From positions 1 through 39,157 of the IMG/VR virus record IMGVR_UViG_3300030085_002620: 39,157 nucleotides of DNA. One strand, given 5' to 3'. Under the pieces are notes generated by a model. The model made no database searches and was not told the origin of the DNA. It worked only from the letters and a program-made list of their open reading frames with translations. The stretch comes from a virus. This document shows positions 16,211 to 24,302 of this stretch, piece by piece. The translations under genes were made by a program, and so were the position numbers. Within the stretch, counting starts at the first letter, position 1. Each line of letters opens with the position of its first letter.

Positions 16211-16630
16211 TCTGCATGTAAGGGATGTAACTCTTACGTCAACGGATGCAACCTCTCCAACTTCTGTGCAATCGGTGGTCAACCTGGTTGGGGTGAGAAC
16301 AGCTGGTCTCTTGCTTGCTTCTCCTACTGGCCTTGCTGCTTAGCACCAGGTAACAATGGTGGAGAATTTGGAATGGGACCTCACAGAGGACATTACTGGA
16401 ACCCAAGAGGTGTGTTCTGCCATTGCCATGGTAGATATACTATCCCAACTGCTGCTCCATTCATTGGAACCAATGTCATGCAGGCAAACAACTTCTGCTG
16501 GATTCGTTGTGGTTGCTGGAGAGTTCCCTATGGTCATGGTGGACAGAATGGTATGACCAACTACTGCGAACGCTGCTGTGGTCAGGGTGGTACTGGCGGT
16601 CCTGGTCTTGTCAAGATTACTTACGTCTGA
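15848..16630 (+). CDS. Cysteine-rich glycine-rich virion protein, paralog 3 (260 aa, 27 Cys)
   Basis: Third tandem copy: MAQYSNYKKV start, SPGCCCLW, FELWGAGGNGSG, CSCQRCHIY, CCSRECSACKGC, FCHCHGRY, CERCCGQGGTGG and LVKITYV end. A stretch of 41 bases over the YRCCSREC segment is identical to copy 1 (14544 and 16170), while copy 2 differs there, implying recent exchange between copies 1 and 3. The middle region (NSWSLACFSYWPCC to the FCHC motif) is copy specific. A weak TAAATA-containing sequence lies upstream, but the copies probably share one transcript ending at the terminator at 16666. Confidence 0.75.
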   Translation: MAQYSNYKKVSGESFPTGSIGPTKVATSGLDTWNVKWVYGCACATSPGCCCLWTVPTGVRRATFELWGAGGNGSGSCSCQRCHIYGGAQGGYYNTRTIDVQAGWTYTICAAGVYRCCSRECSACKGCNSYVNGCNLSNFCAIGGQPGWGENSWSLACFSYWPCCLAPGNNGGEFGMGPHRGHYWNPRGVFCHCHGRYTIPTAAPFIGTNVMQANNFCWIRCGCWRVPYGHGGQNGMTNYCERCCGQGGTGGPGLVKITYV

Positions 16631-16665
16631 TATAATAAAGATTCCGTGTGAAGGAAGTGAAGGGG

Positions 16666-16690
16666 GGGTGCTAACCGCACCCTCTTTTTT
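16666..16690 (+). terminator. Strong intrinsic terminator
   Basis: GGGTGC/GCACCC stem (16666-16671 with 16677-16682), five-base loop, then TCTTTTTT. It closes the cysteine-rich trio, and the next late promoter starts ten bases further on. Confidence 0.9.
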
Positions 16691-16699
16691 ATGATATGT

Positions 16700-16707
16700 T
16701 ATAAATA
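16700..16707 (+). promoter_or_regulatory. Late promoter motif TATAAATA
   Basis: Perfect octamer right after the terminator and 43 bases before the ATG at 16751. It should drive the chaperone gene and possibly the following oxygenase-like genes. Confidence 0.78.
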
Positions 16708-16750
16708 AGAATGAAGGAGTAAACCTGAACAAAACAAAGGAATTACTATT

Positions 16751-17461
16751 ATGGCAACCAGACAAATTAGAGTTGAGTACGATCTCGCTCTCCCCAACGA
16801 CTTTTTAGTCGATCACGAACAAACTGACGGTAACACCAGAACCGCAACTTATAATGGTCCCGATAAAATCTATCTTCAAATTGGTGAAGATGGAACCGAG
16901 AAGCACGGACCACTCACAGAAGATGACATCGCAGATGGTCGTCCCATGCCTGAAGATGTTGTTGATTGGTTTGAAGTTGATTGTGCAACCAACCCTCTTG
17001 TTTGTGAACTGAGAGGTCCAGTTGTTGATGAACTTCAAGAGGAGTACACTGCTAATGTAGTTCATGCAGCAACTCCAGAGGTTGATGGATACCCACAGTT
17101 CTATTATTCAACTCCATTGATGCCTGCTGATATCTATGATAAGCAGTCTTTAAAAGTTGTCGATGGTGAAATCACTCTGGATAAGTGGACTGTTGTCCAG
17201 AAACTTCTTGATAGAGACGAAGATCTTACTTGGGATGATATCAGAAGAAAGAGAAACGACATGCTTGAGCAGTGTGACATGAGAACCAGCACTGACATGC
17301 CTTCTTCCATGCTTGAAGAGTGGAAAGCATATCGTGTTAAATTGAGAGACTTCCCTGCTACAATGCAAGCAGCTGGTGTAGCACCTAACTGGGCATTCTA
17401 TATGTTCCCATTAAGTCCTACTGATGCCGCTATTCCTAGAGGCGAATTTGAAACTCTCTGA
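16751..17461 (+). CDS. Tail-fibre assembly chaperone-like protein, 236 aa
   Basis: The N-terminal half is acidic and unlike known domains. The C-terminal half, about residues 160-230, carries the pattern of phage tail-fibre assembly chaperones: a basic-hydrophobic helix with RRKRNDMLEQCDMRTSTDM, then EEWKAYRVKLRDFPA and a WAFYMFP end. Such proteins help fold or trimerise fibre C-termini and are usually encoded directly after the fibre they serve, which here would be the cysteine-rich trio or the 1279-aa fibre. AAAGGA precedes the ATG. The family call rests on the C-terminal pattern only. Confidence 0.7.
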   Translation: MATRQIRVEYDLALPNDFLVDHEQTDGNTRTATYNGPDKIYLQIGEDGTEKHGPLTEDDIADGRPMPEDVVDWFEVDCATNPLVCELRGPVVDELQEEYTANVVHAATPEVDGYPQFYYSTPLMPADIYDKQSLKVVDGEITLDKWTVVQKLLDRDEDLTWDDIRRKRNDMLEQCDMRTSTDMPSSMLEEWKAYRVKLRDFPATMQAAGVAPNWAFYMFPLSPTDAAIPRGEFETL

Positions 17462-17471
17462 TAATTAGAAT

Positions 17472-18008
17472 ATGAATGAGAATTATAAAATTTACAAGCA
17501 TGACTATATTATAGAAAACCAATCGGAGATTATCAAGACAGCAGTAATGTGTCATGATAGTCTCCTCTCCGATGGATTTGGAGACACTACATGGAGTTAT
17601 TATTTGTATAATATCTTCAGTGTCTCCTCTCCATCTTTGCATTATCTAAACATCTTTAGAAAACTAAGAGATGTAATTAGAGAAAATGTAAAAGAAGAAA
17701 ATATTTGGTTACAGGCATGGTTAAATGTGCATGAACACAATACAGTTTTAGATTGGCACAATCATTCAGCACCCTTTCATGGGTATATTGCATTAGAACC
17801 ACAAGATACTACAACCGAGTTTGAGGATTGGAGTATCAAAAATGAGACTGGAAATATATACTTCGGTAATGGTAATGTAAGACATAGAGTTGTAAATGAC
17901 TCTTATTATTCTGGAAAAAGATTTACCATTGGTTTTGATGTGATACCTGGGAGTGTTTTTGAATACGCATATCCAACTAAACAGTATGGGGCAATGCCAT
18001 TACTATGA
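17472..18008 (+). CDS. Putative 2OG-Fe(II) oxygenase-like protein, 178 aa
   Basis: The core LDWHNHSAPFHGYIALEP (about residues 92-109) followed by TGNIYFGNGNVRHRV and KRFTIGFDV looks like the double-stranded beta helix of small 2-oxoglutarate Fe(II) oxygenases: a His-containing first strand, a distal His (RHRV), and a basic residue on the last strand. The canonical HxD is not clear (HNH instead), so metal ligation is uncertain. It opens the accessory cassette, 10 bases after the chaperone, and overlaps the next gene by 4 bases. Substrate unknown; protein or glycan hydroxylation would fit the neighbourhood. Confidence 0.5.
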   Translation: MNENYKIYKHDYIIENQSEIIKTAVMCHDSLLSDGFGDTTWSYYLYNIFSVSSPSLHYLNIFRKLRDVIRENVKEENIWLQAWLNVHEHNTVLDWHNHSAPFHGYIALEPQDTTTEFEDWSIKNETGNIYFGNGNVRHRVVNDSYYSGKRFTIGFDVIPGSVFEYAYPTKQYGAMPLL

Positions 18009-18610
18009 TGTTTGATTTAAATCATGAACTTAAAGCAAGAGTTGTAAAGGTACTTGATAAACAAGTTATAGAGATAGAAAATTTTTACAAAAATCCTGAT
18101 GAGGTTAGGAAGTTTGCTTTAGAAGCAAAGAAGTATACTAGAGATGAGAATGAAGACTTACTTAAATCCGTAGTTGGTCGGAGAGTATGTGAGGACAATC
18201 TTGAACTGACAAAATTGAGCAGTGTATTTGAACAATTATGCAATCATCCTGAGTGGCATATTGATTTTGATAAAGAACATCATGATTATTATTGGTCTGG
18301 AATGAGATTCCTGGTCAATGTTACAAACAATCAGGAGATCTTAGATGATGGGAGAGATATTATTATGCACGTCGATGGTCCTAGAAATAAATGGGCGTGT
18401 GTGATATATCTTAATTTATTATTAGAGTGTGAGGGTGGCACGGGGTTCTATTCATATGTTCCTGAGTTTGACAAAATAAAGCTTGAATATATGTCTGACA
18501 TGAAGTATAATAAAGCAGTATTATATGACGCTAATATGATCCATGGTGCTATCATGGAGAAGAATATGTTCAGACACTGTGACCGTTTGGTACAGGTCAT
18601 GTTCATGTGA
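18005..18610 (+). CDS. DUF6445-like putative oxygenase, 201 aa
   Basis: Has the layout of the DUF6445 group, whose members look like 2OG-Fe(II) oxygenases: an N-terminal ENFYKNPDEVRKFAL, a central IIMHVDGPRNKWACVIYLN with HxD (His and Asp of HVD near residue 119), GGTGFYSY, YNKAVLYDANMIHGAI with the distal His, and a late Arg (CDRLVQVMF). All three expected Fe/2OG positions are present. It is coupled to the gene before it (ATGA) and followed by a late promoter. A related protein is encoded at 35522. Substrate cannot be inferred. Confidence 0.6.
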   Translation: MMFDLNHELKARVVKVLDKQVIEIENFYKNPDEVRKFALEAKKYTRDENEDLLKSVVGRRVCEDNLELTKLSSVFEQLCNHPEWHIDFDKEHHDYYWSGMRFLVNVTNNQEILDDGRDIIMHVDGPRNKWACVIYLNLLLECEGGTGFYSYVPEFDKIKLEYMSDMKYNKAVLYDANMIHGAIMEKNMFRHCDRLVQVMFM

Positions 18611-18616
18611 TAAATA
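18609..18616 (+). promoter_or_regulatory. Late promoter motif GATAAATA
   Basis: NATAAATA match overlapping the upstream stop codon and 40 bases before the ATG at 18657. It is the only late-type motif I found at the head of the long overlapping run 18657-27694, and it implies late expression of the cassette. Confidence 0.6.
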
Positions 18617-18656
18617 ACCCAGATTATAATTCATTATCCATTTGGAGTTTGATTTA

Positions 18657-19838
18657 ATGAGATCAAAAGCATTTTTTGTCAATGGTGGAGCTGGCAGAGT
18701 AATTTGCTCCATCCCTGCATTTGAAAAATATGCAGAGACCCACGACGATTTTGTTATCGTTTGTGAGGGAGGCACCGATTTTTTTAAAGGACATCCAACT
18801 CTGGATGGAAAGGTATTCGATAACTGGCATAAAGGTCTGTTTGAACAGGAACTGAAGCACAGAGATATTGTTACCACAGAACCATATCGTATCTGGGAAT
18901 ACTATAATCAAAAGTGTAGTCTTTCTCAAGCATTTGATATTCAAATCAATGAACTTGATGGTCCTAGAGAACTTCCTTCCCCAACAGTTAATCTTGGCAA
19001 GATGGAAGCGATTGCTGGATTCAATGCAGTAGAAGAAGTTCGCCAAGGAAGTGGTAAGAATAAAGTATTAGTTGTTCAACCATTTGGTAGATCTGTTGAA
19101 CAGATTGGTGATGACTTTATTGCTGATGCCTCGGCACGTAGTTTTTCTCTCAACAATATTGTTAGTATTATTAACGAGTTGAAGAAGGATTATGCTATCA
19201 TTATCATGAGTGAGATTCAATTCCCACTTGAAGAGAATGAAGAGAAGTCTAAGTATAAAGTTGCTAGACCTCAGATTCAGGACATGAGACTGTGGGCAGG
19301 AATTATTAATGCTGCTGATCACTTCCTTGGATGTGATAGTATGGGTCAGCATCTTGCTAAAGCATTTGGTAAGACTGCAACTGTTGTAACTGGATCTACT
19401 TACCCCATTAATATTTCTTACCCAGATTGTAAGGATTTTGATATTGTTGATGCTGGTCTTGATCGCAGAAAGTATTCTCCAATCAGACTGACTATGGACG
19501 AGGTAGTTGATCGTTATAATGATCAAGCAATGGAACTGTCCAAAGAACAAGAGAAGGAAGTAGTTGCTTCTGTTCGTAAGAGAATGGGTAAAGGAACTGC
19601 ATATACGAACTATAAGAAACCAGCACAGAATCAATCTAATAATGCTTGTTGCCCTCCACAACAACAAGCACCTGCGATGATGCCTTCTCAATCTACACCC
19701 GTTTATGGTGTTCCAAAGGGAACATCTAAACCTACTATTAAAAAACCAAAAGGTAATGGGTTTTTAGATAATGTAAAGACTGCAGAACAAAGCAAAGTAG
19801 ACACACAGGTTGGGGACATCCTTAGTAAACTGAAGTGA
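18657..19838 (+). CDS. GT9-like glycosyltransferase (heptosyltransferase type) with a low-complexity C-terminal tail, 393 aa
   Basis: Residues about 135-290 carry the sugar-nucleotide half of family 9 transferases: KVLVVQPFG, a following NNIVSIINELKKDYAIIIMSE strand-helix, then LWAGIINAADHFLGCDSMGQHLAKAFGK, the region that normally binds ADP-heptose. The N-terminal half starts FFVNGGAGRVICSIPAFEKYA, like the GDxxxxxPxxxxL start of heptosyltransferases. After residue 320 comes a Gln/Pro/Ala-rich linker with CCPPQQQ and a final amphipathic helix (FLDNVKTAEQSKVDTQVGDI). GT9 enzymes normally lack that tail. The start uses ATG 18657 below the late promoter, not TTG 18642. Donor and acceptor unproven. 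Confidence 0.65.
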   Translation: MRSKAFFVNGGAGRVICSIPAFEKYAETHDDFVIVCEGGTDFFKGHPTLDGKVFDNWHKGLFEQELKHRDIVTTEPYRIWEYYNQKCSLSQAFDIQINELDGPRELPSPTVNLGKMEAIAGFNAVEEVRQGSGKNKVLVVQPFGRSVEQIGDDFIADASARSFSLNNIVSIINELKKDYAIIIMSEIQFPLEENEEKSKYKVARPQIQDMRLWAGIINAADHFLGCDSMGQHLAKAFGKTATVVTGSTYPINISYPDCKDFDIVDAGLDRRKYSPIRLTMDEVVDRYNDQAMELSKEQEKEVVASVRKRMGKGTAYTNYKKPAQNQSNNACCPPQQQAPAMMPSQSTPVYGVPKGTSKPTIKKPKGNGFLDNVKTAEQSKVDTQVGDILSKLK

Positions 19839-19846
19839 GGTAAAGA

Positions 19847-21652
19847 ATGGCACAGTGGATTGCAGCAATTGCTAGGGGACATAACTCTGGCATTTGCTTA
19901 CTAAAAGATGGTGAGATGGTTATGTCTCTTGAAGAGGAGAGACTGTCTCGTCACAAATACGATGGAGGTCCACTTGCCTCCATGGTAAAAATCCTTGAGT
20001 ATACTAATAGACTTGATTATCTTGTCATTGCACATACTCAACCCTTGGATGATACATCTAGGATTGATTTTACTGGTGACAATATGTACACTGGTTTAGC
20101 AAGGAAACTTGGTTTGATTGATCGTAAAGCAGATCTGTATAACCATCCTCAAGTAATTGATCTTAGTAGAACTCACCATAAACTTCATGCTGCTTGTGCT
20201 TTTTATCGCTCTGGTTTTGAGTCTGCAGTATCTCTAGTGGTTGATGGTGCAGGAACTTTTATTCCCATGACTCTCGGTAGAGAAACTGAGATGACCTGGG
20301 AGTTGGAATCTGCATTTACCTGTGAGTATCCTGCAAACTTTAAAACTATCTATAAGCACCAAGCAGGAAGAGGTCCTTGGGGATCTGCAAAGATTGATGA
20401 TTTTGATAGTGAGGGTGAAAAAGAAGAGGGAACTCATGAGTTCATCCTTGATGAGAGTGCTGGTATTACAAAGGCATATGAGGCAGTAACTCAGTATTGT
20501 GGTTGGGCACCAATCGAAGCAGGTAAAACTATGGGATTATTCCCATATGGCAAACCAAATGATTTGATTCCATCCATTTATACTGATCATGGTGGAACTG
20601 CTGAGTGGAAGACTGCCGATAGAGATGTTATCGTTCCTACCTATCCCAATGGTGCAGTAGTTAATGAGGGAAGATATCCATTCCTTAGAACTCCTAAAGG
20701 TGAATCTGATCTTACTACACTAGAGAATCGTAGGGATATGGCGTATGCCATCCAGGTCGAGTCTCAGCAAATGGTTCTTGATCTTATCCGAAAGGTTGTC
20801 AAGATGTCTGGCAATAAGAACGTTGTTCTTTCTGGTGGATATGGTTTGAACTGTGTTGCAAACTATTGGTATCTTGATCAACTTAAAGATGAGGGTATTA
20901 ATCTTTTTGTTGAACCTGTGAGTAATGATGCTGGCACAGCAATCGGTGCAGCATATTTTGTGTATCATCAAGTGAGTGAATCTATGACTGTTCGGGAAAG
21001 AATTAAGGATCTTTATTATGGTCCAGAGTATACATACGAACCAGAATTCATTGAACAAATAGCAACTAATTGGGGTGCTACTGCTATCAGAGGAGGAGTA
21101 ACTTATTCTGATGTGGTTAGTTTGATTACTGATAAAAACATTGTTGCAATGTATCAAGGAAGGTCCGAGGCAGGACCTCGTGCTCTTGGTAATCGATCTA
21201 TTCTTTATGATCCTCGTGATCCTAATGGTAAAGATCATGTAAATGAGATTAAACATAGGGAATACTTCCGCCCCTTTGCTGGATCTATTCTTAAAGAACA
21301 TGTTCATGATTGGTTTGATCTTCGTGGAATGGAAGATACTCCATTTATGATGTATGCTGTTAAGTGTCAGGAGGGGATTGAAGAAAAAATTCCTGCAATC
21401 ATTCACGTTGATGGTACATGTAGAATTCAAACAGTGACGGAGGATGTTAATCCTCATTATTACGGTTTGATTAATGAGTTCTATGAACAGACTGGTTGCC
21501 CAATCATCTTTAATACTTCATTCAATCTTGGTGGAGAACCTTTGGTTGAGACTTTAGATGATGCTCTTCGTACACTTCACAACTCTCGTATTGAATACCT
21601 TTATCTCCCAGAGTATGGGTTGCTTGTAGAAGTTAAGAATGGAGATGACTGA
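19847..21652 (+). CDS. Carbamoyltransferase of the NodU/CmcH/TobZ family, full length, 601 aa
   Basis: Two-domain enzymes of this family make carbamoyl-AMP from carbamoyl phosphate and ATP in the YrdC-like C-terminal domain and pass the carbamoyl group to a hydroxyl in the Kae1-like N-terminal domain. Here the Kae1-like part has EERLSRHK (30-37), His110 and His114 of HHKLH, VVDGAG with Asp133, SGGYGLNC (329-336) and SNDAGTAIG (359-367), the metal and nucleotide motifs. The C-terminal domain has GPRALGNRS (443-451), HVDGTCRIQ and NTSFNLGGEPLV. All key features are intact. GAGG sits before the ATG. Acceptors in the family include sugars and antibiotics; here it is unknown, though the GT9-like neighbour suggests a glycan. 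Confidence 0.9.
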   Translation: MAQWIAAIARGHNSGICLLKDGEMVMSLEEERLSRHKYDGGPLASMVKILEYTNRLDYLVIAHTQPLDDTSRIDFTGDNMYTGLARKLGLIDRKADLYNHPQVIDLSRTHHKLHAACAFYRSGFESAVSLVVDGAGTFIPMTLGRETEMTWELESAFTCEYPANFKTIYKHQAGRGPWGSAKIDDFDSEGEKEEGTHEFILDESAGITKAYEAVTQYCGWAPIEAGKTMGLFPYGKPNDLIPSIYTDHGGTAEWKTADRDVIVPTYPNGAVVNEGRYPFLRTPKGESDLTTLENRRDMAYAIQVESQQMVLDLIRKVVKMSGNKNVVLSGGYGLNCVANYWYLDQLKDEGINLFVEPVSNDAGTAIGAAYFVYHQVSESMTVRERIKDLYYGPEYTYEPEFIEQIATNWGATAIRGGVTYSDVVSLITDKNIVAMYQGRSEAGPRALGNRSILYDPRDPNGKDHVNEIKHREYFRPFAGSILKEHVHDWFDLRGMEDTPFMMYAVKCQEGIEEKIPAIIHVDGTCRIQTVTEDVNPHYYGLINEFYEQTGCPIIFNTSFNLGGEPLVETLDDALRTLHNSRIEYLYLPEYGLLVEVKNGDD

Positions 21653-22305
21653 TGATTCATATTGATTGCTCAAAAGAGATTTTAGATTTCCGTCAGTATG
21701 ATCTGGCGGAAGATGAAGTATTTGTTATTGATAATCTCTTTCCTTGGTATCTTGTTCATCATGTTGACCAAGTTCTTCTACATGGATTTGGTTGGCAATA
21801 TGGTCTGTGTAGTGGGCATAAAGAAAATGCTGATGGAACTCCAGACTTTGATTATGACAAAGGTGCAGATTTAGATCTAGAGGTTCCTTGCTTTAAGCAA
21901 TCAATTTATCCTGCAAAGTCTGAGTCTGCACAGGATAGTGCATATCCCATGATTTATAATGCAGTGACTGCTTCTATCCCATTTGAGTTAGAGATGGGAG
22001 AGGTGTTGGTCAATGGTCAGCAGTACATTCATGATACGCTCATGCATCAAGACTGCTCTTGTGATAATGGTATTAGTTGGATTTACTACGTTAATAAGAG
22101 GTGGGAACCTGAGTGGGGCGGACCTACTATCATTGAATTGAATGGAGAGACTATTGAAGTCCTTCCAAAACCAGGTAGGGTATGTTTATTTAAAGGAAAT
22201 ATTCCACATAGAGGTGCTCCTCCAAACGGGGATTATTATCATGGTCTTCGTGCTACTTTAGTATTTAAAACTATGAGGAAGGATCCTCTCCCTGCTAGAA
22301 AATGA
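21652..22305 (+). CDS. 2OG-Fe(II) oxygenase, prolyl-4-hydroxylase-like, 217 aa
   Basis: A cytosolic oxygenase that would couple 2-oxoglutarate decarboxylation to hydroxylation. The HxD is HQDCS near residue 138, followed by ISWIYYVNKRWEPEWGG, then PKPGRVCLFKGNIPHRG with the distal His, and an Arg (GLRATLVF) positioned to bind 2-oxoglutarate. N-terminal DEVFVIDNLFPWYLV is the usual opening of this family. Start and preceding stop share a base (TGATG), and the stop overlaps the next start. Sitting between a carbamoyltransferase and another oxygenase, it probably acts in the same modification path. Confidence 0.75.
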   Translation: MIHIDCSKEILDFRQYDLAEDEVFVIDNLFPWYLVHHVDQVLLHGFGWQYGLCSGHKENADGTPDFDYDKGADLDLEVPCFKQSIYPAKSESAQDSAYPMIYNAVTASIPFELEMGEVLVNGQQYIHDTLMHQDCSCDNGISWIYYVNKRWEPEWGGPTIIELNGETIEVLPKPGRVCLFKGNIPHRGAPPNGDYYHGLRATLVFKTMRKDPLPARK

Positions 22306-22826
22306 AGGTAGACATTTTTTCTATTCCAATTTTTATTGATAAAATTGATTTAGAGATTTTAAATTTTCCAGAACAAGAATTAATTCCTACGTGGGATTCT
22401 CAAACTCCAACTTCATTTGGTAATGGACATGATTCAAAATTAAGTGAAGAAGGAACGGCACATTTGTGTGAGGTTATCACTAAAAATCTTGCAGAAGCGG
22501 GTCTCTTTGGTCAGAATCCAAGACTAGGATTTATGTGGAGAAATAAATACTCCGAGACTGACTATCAAGATGTACATATTCATCCTCATTGTCAGTGGAG
22601 TTTTATAATTTATGAGACTATGAAGTCTCAAACATCGTTTTTGAATCCTTCTGTTAAAGATATTCAAAATCAAATTGGTACAAGCGTTGAGGGATTTCCT
22701 CTAGACTACAAGCCAGATCTTGGACCAGGAGATATTATTATCTTCCCATCTTTCTTATTCCACTCTGTAAATAGAGGTGCTGGGGGGACATCTATATCTG
22801 GAAATATTTACATGGAGTATAGTTAA
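22302..22826 (+). CDS. Putative 2OG-Fe(II) oxygenase, 174 aa
   Basis: Has the signature of a family of small phage and bacterial oxygenase-like proteins: NKYSETDYQDVHIHPHCQWS around residues 84-103, and a C-terminal PGDIIIFPSFLFHSV followed by GGTSISGNIYME. His-x-His of HIH with the distal FHSV histidine could form the iron site, and the usual basic residue is replaced by a Ser/Thr-rich strand. The N-terminus (MKVDIFSIPIFIDKID) is a typical start for the group. ATGA overlaps on the 5' side and zero spacing to the halogenase on the 3' side tie it to that enzyme. Confidence 0.65.
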   Translation: MKVDIFSIPIFIDKIDLEILNFPEQELIPTWDSQTPTSFGNGHDSKLSEEGTAHLCEVITKNLAEAGLFGQNPRLGFMWRNKYSETDYQDVHIHPHCQWSFIIYETMKSQTSFLNPSVKDIQNQIGTSVEGFPLDYKPDLGPGDIIIFPSFLFHSVNRGAGGTSISGNIYMEYS

Positions 22827-24302
22827 ATGATTAAGACTGTTGTAATTGTTGGTGGAGGAACCTCTGGATGGTTAACTGCGTTAGCAGTTACCCATAGAAT
22901 TCCTAATGTTGGAGTTATTCTGATAGACAAAGAAGAATCGACAGCAGTGGGTGTTGGTGAAGCTACATTGCTGGGGTTTGATAAATTTCTTAATGAATAT
23001 TGTGGTCTCAATCCACAAGAATGGATGCCTGCTGTAGATGCGATTCCTAAAGCTGGTATTTTATTTCCAGATTGGGTTGAGGAAGGTAATTCTATATGGC
23101 ATCCATTTTACTTTCCAATGGCAGATGATAAGGTTCCTTTGTGGGATGCCATATCTCATACTGATGAGGATATTAAAGGACTATTGCCCTTGTACGATCT
23201 TAGCTTGGACAATAAGGTTGATGTTGCTGACATGAAATCCTATGCTTGGCACATTGATTGTTCTAAATTAGTTCAGTATATTCAAGATCACTTAAAAAAT
23301 ACTTCTATTTTGAAGCACGTTCAATCTAGTGTTGTTGGAAAGAGGGTTGATGCTTTTAATAATATTCAATCTCTAGTCCTTGCTGATGGATCTGTAGTCA
23401 ACGGAGATATCTTCTTTGACTGTACTGGGTTTAAAAGTATTCTTAAAGAAGAGAGAGACAGAGTAGATCTTCAAGGAAGATTGTTTGTAAATACTGCTGT
23501 TGCTGGACATGTACCATACTTAGAAGAGGGTGATTGTAAGTGTAAGGGTGGAACTAATTCTGAGAAGCATCCTTATGTTGAGTGTCCTGCTGTTTCTGAT
23601 GGATGGATTTGGAAGATCCCTCTTCAGACTAGAATTGGTAGTGGTATGCTTTTTAATAGGGACATCACTGATGTTGAGGATGCTAAAGATGCTTTTGTTG
23701 CGTACTGGGATGGTAGAGTAGATAGAGATAGTTTGAAGATTATTGATTGGACTCCATATTATGATAGAGATATTTGGCAGAACAATGTAATCTCTATTGG
23801 ATTAAGTGCTGGATTTATTGAACCACTTGAGAGCACTGGAGTGGCGTTAATCACAGAGGGGATTTCTAAAGCAGTAGAAATTATAAAGGGTAGGTCATTT
23901 GATTCATTTGATCAAGACTTGTATAATTCTTACATGATTAGTTTGTTTGAGACCTGTGCTGACTTTGTGTCCTCTCATTATGCCATCAGCAAAAAAGAGT
24001 CTGATTTTTGGGACTACGTTCGGAAAAACTATGCCCCATCTAAGTATGAATCTGTTATACTTAGTAACATCAATAGCGTAGAACCATCAATCACAGATGG
24101 AAAACCCTCTATATTTGGTGGATCAAACTGGTTGTACTGGCTTCTCCAAATGGGATATCCAACACAGAGAAAAACTTACCTGGCGGAAAGTGCTGCTGAT
24201 TACTTTGTCCAGAGATACAAATCATACAAACAAAGCCTTGAGTCTGGTAGAAGTGCAATTTCATTATCCGAGTTTGAGGAGATGATGAATGGCACAAACT
24301 AA
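22827..24302 (+). CDS. Flavin-dependent tryptophan halogenase family protein, 491 aa
   Basis: These enzymes use FADH2, oxygen and chloride or bromide to halogenate tryptophan or related rings; hypohalous acid travels through a tunnel to a catalytic Lys. Visible features are the Rossmann GGGTSGW (9-15), VGEAT (43-47), a Lys in the expected place (IPKAGILFPDW, Lys75), WIWKIP (260-265, the WxWxIP block that excludes monooxygenase activity), and EPLESTG (332-338) with the Glu-Ser pair. Length is close to the usual 500-540. All known catalytic positions look intact. Substrate is unknown; free Trp, a peptide Trp on the virion, or another aromatic are all possible. A flavin reductase partner is not seen in this window. 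Confidence 0.9.
   Translation: MIKTVVIVGGGTSGWLTALAVTHRIPNVGVILIDKEESTAVGVGEATLLGFDKFLNEYCGLNPQEWMPAVDAIPKAGILFPDWVEEGNSIWHPFYFPMADDKVPLWDAISHTDEDIKGLLPLYDLSLDNKVDVADMKSYAWHIDCSKLVQYIQDHLKNTSILKHVQSSVVGKRVDAFNNIQSLVLADGSVVNGDIFFDCTGFKSILKEERDRVDLQGRLFVNTAVAGHVPYLEEGDCKCKGGTNSEKHPYVECPAVSDGWIWKIPLQTRIGSGMLFNRDITDVEDAKDAFVAYWDGRVDRDSLKIIDWTPYYDRDIWQNNVISIGLSAGFIEPLESTGVALITEGISKAVEIIKGRSFDSFDQDLYNSYMISLFETCADFVSSHYAISKKESDFWDYVRKNYAPSKYESVILSNINSVEPSITDGKPSIFGGSNWLYWLLQMGYPTQRKTYLAESAADYFVQRYKSYKQSLESGRSAISLSEFEEMMNGTN

Noticed and set aside
14222-16630. Metallothionein or CRISPR-like interpretation of the repeated cysteine genes
   Set aside because: The repeats are whole diverged protein genes with a glycine-rich beta framework, not short spaced repeats, and far larger than metallothioneins.
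19847-21652. Nodulation protein function for NodU-like carbamoyltransferases
   Set aside because: The name is historical; motifs show only O-carbamoyltransferase chemistry, and there is no nodulation context.
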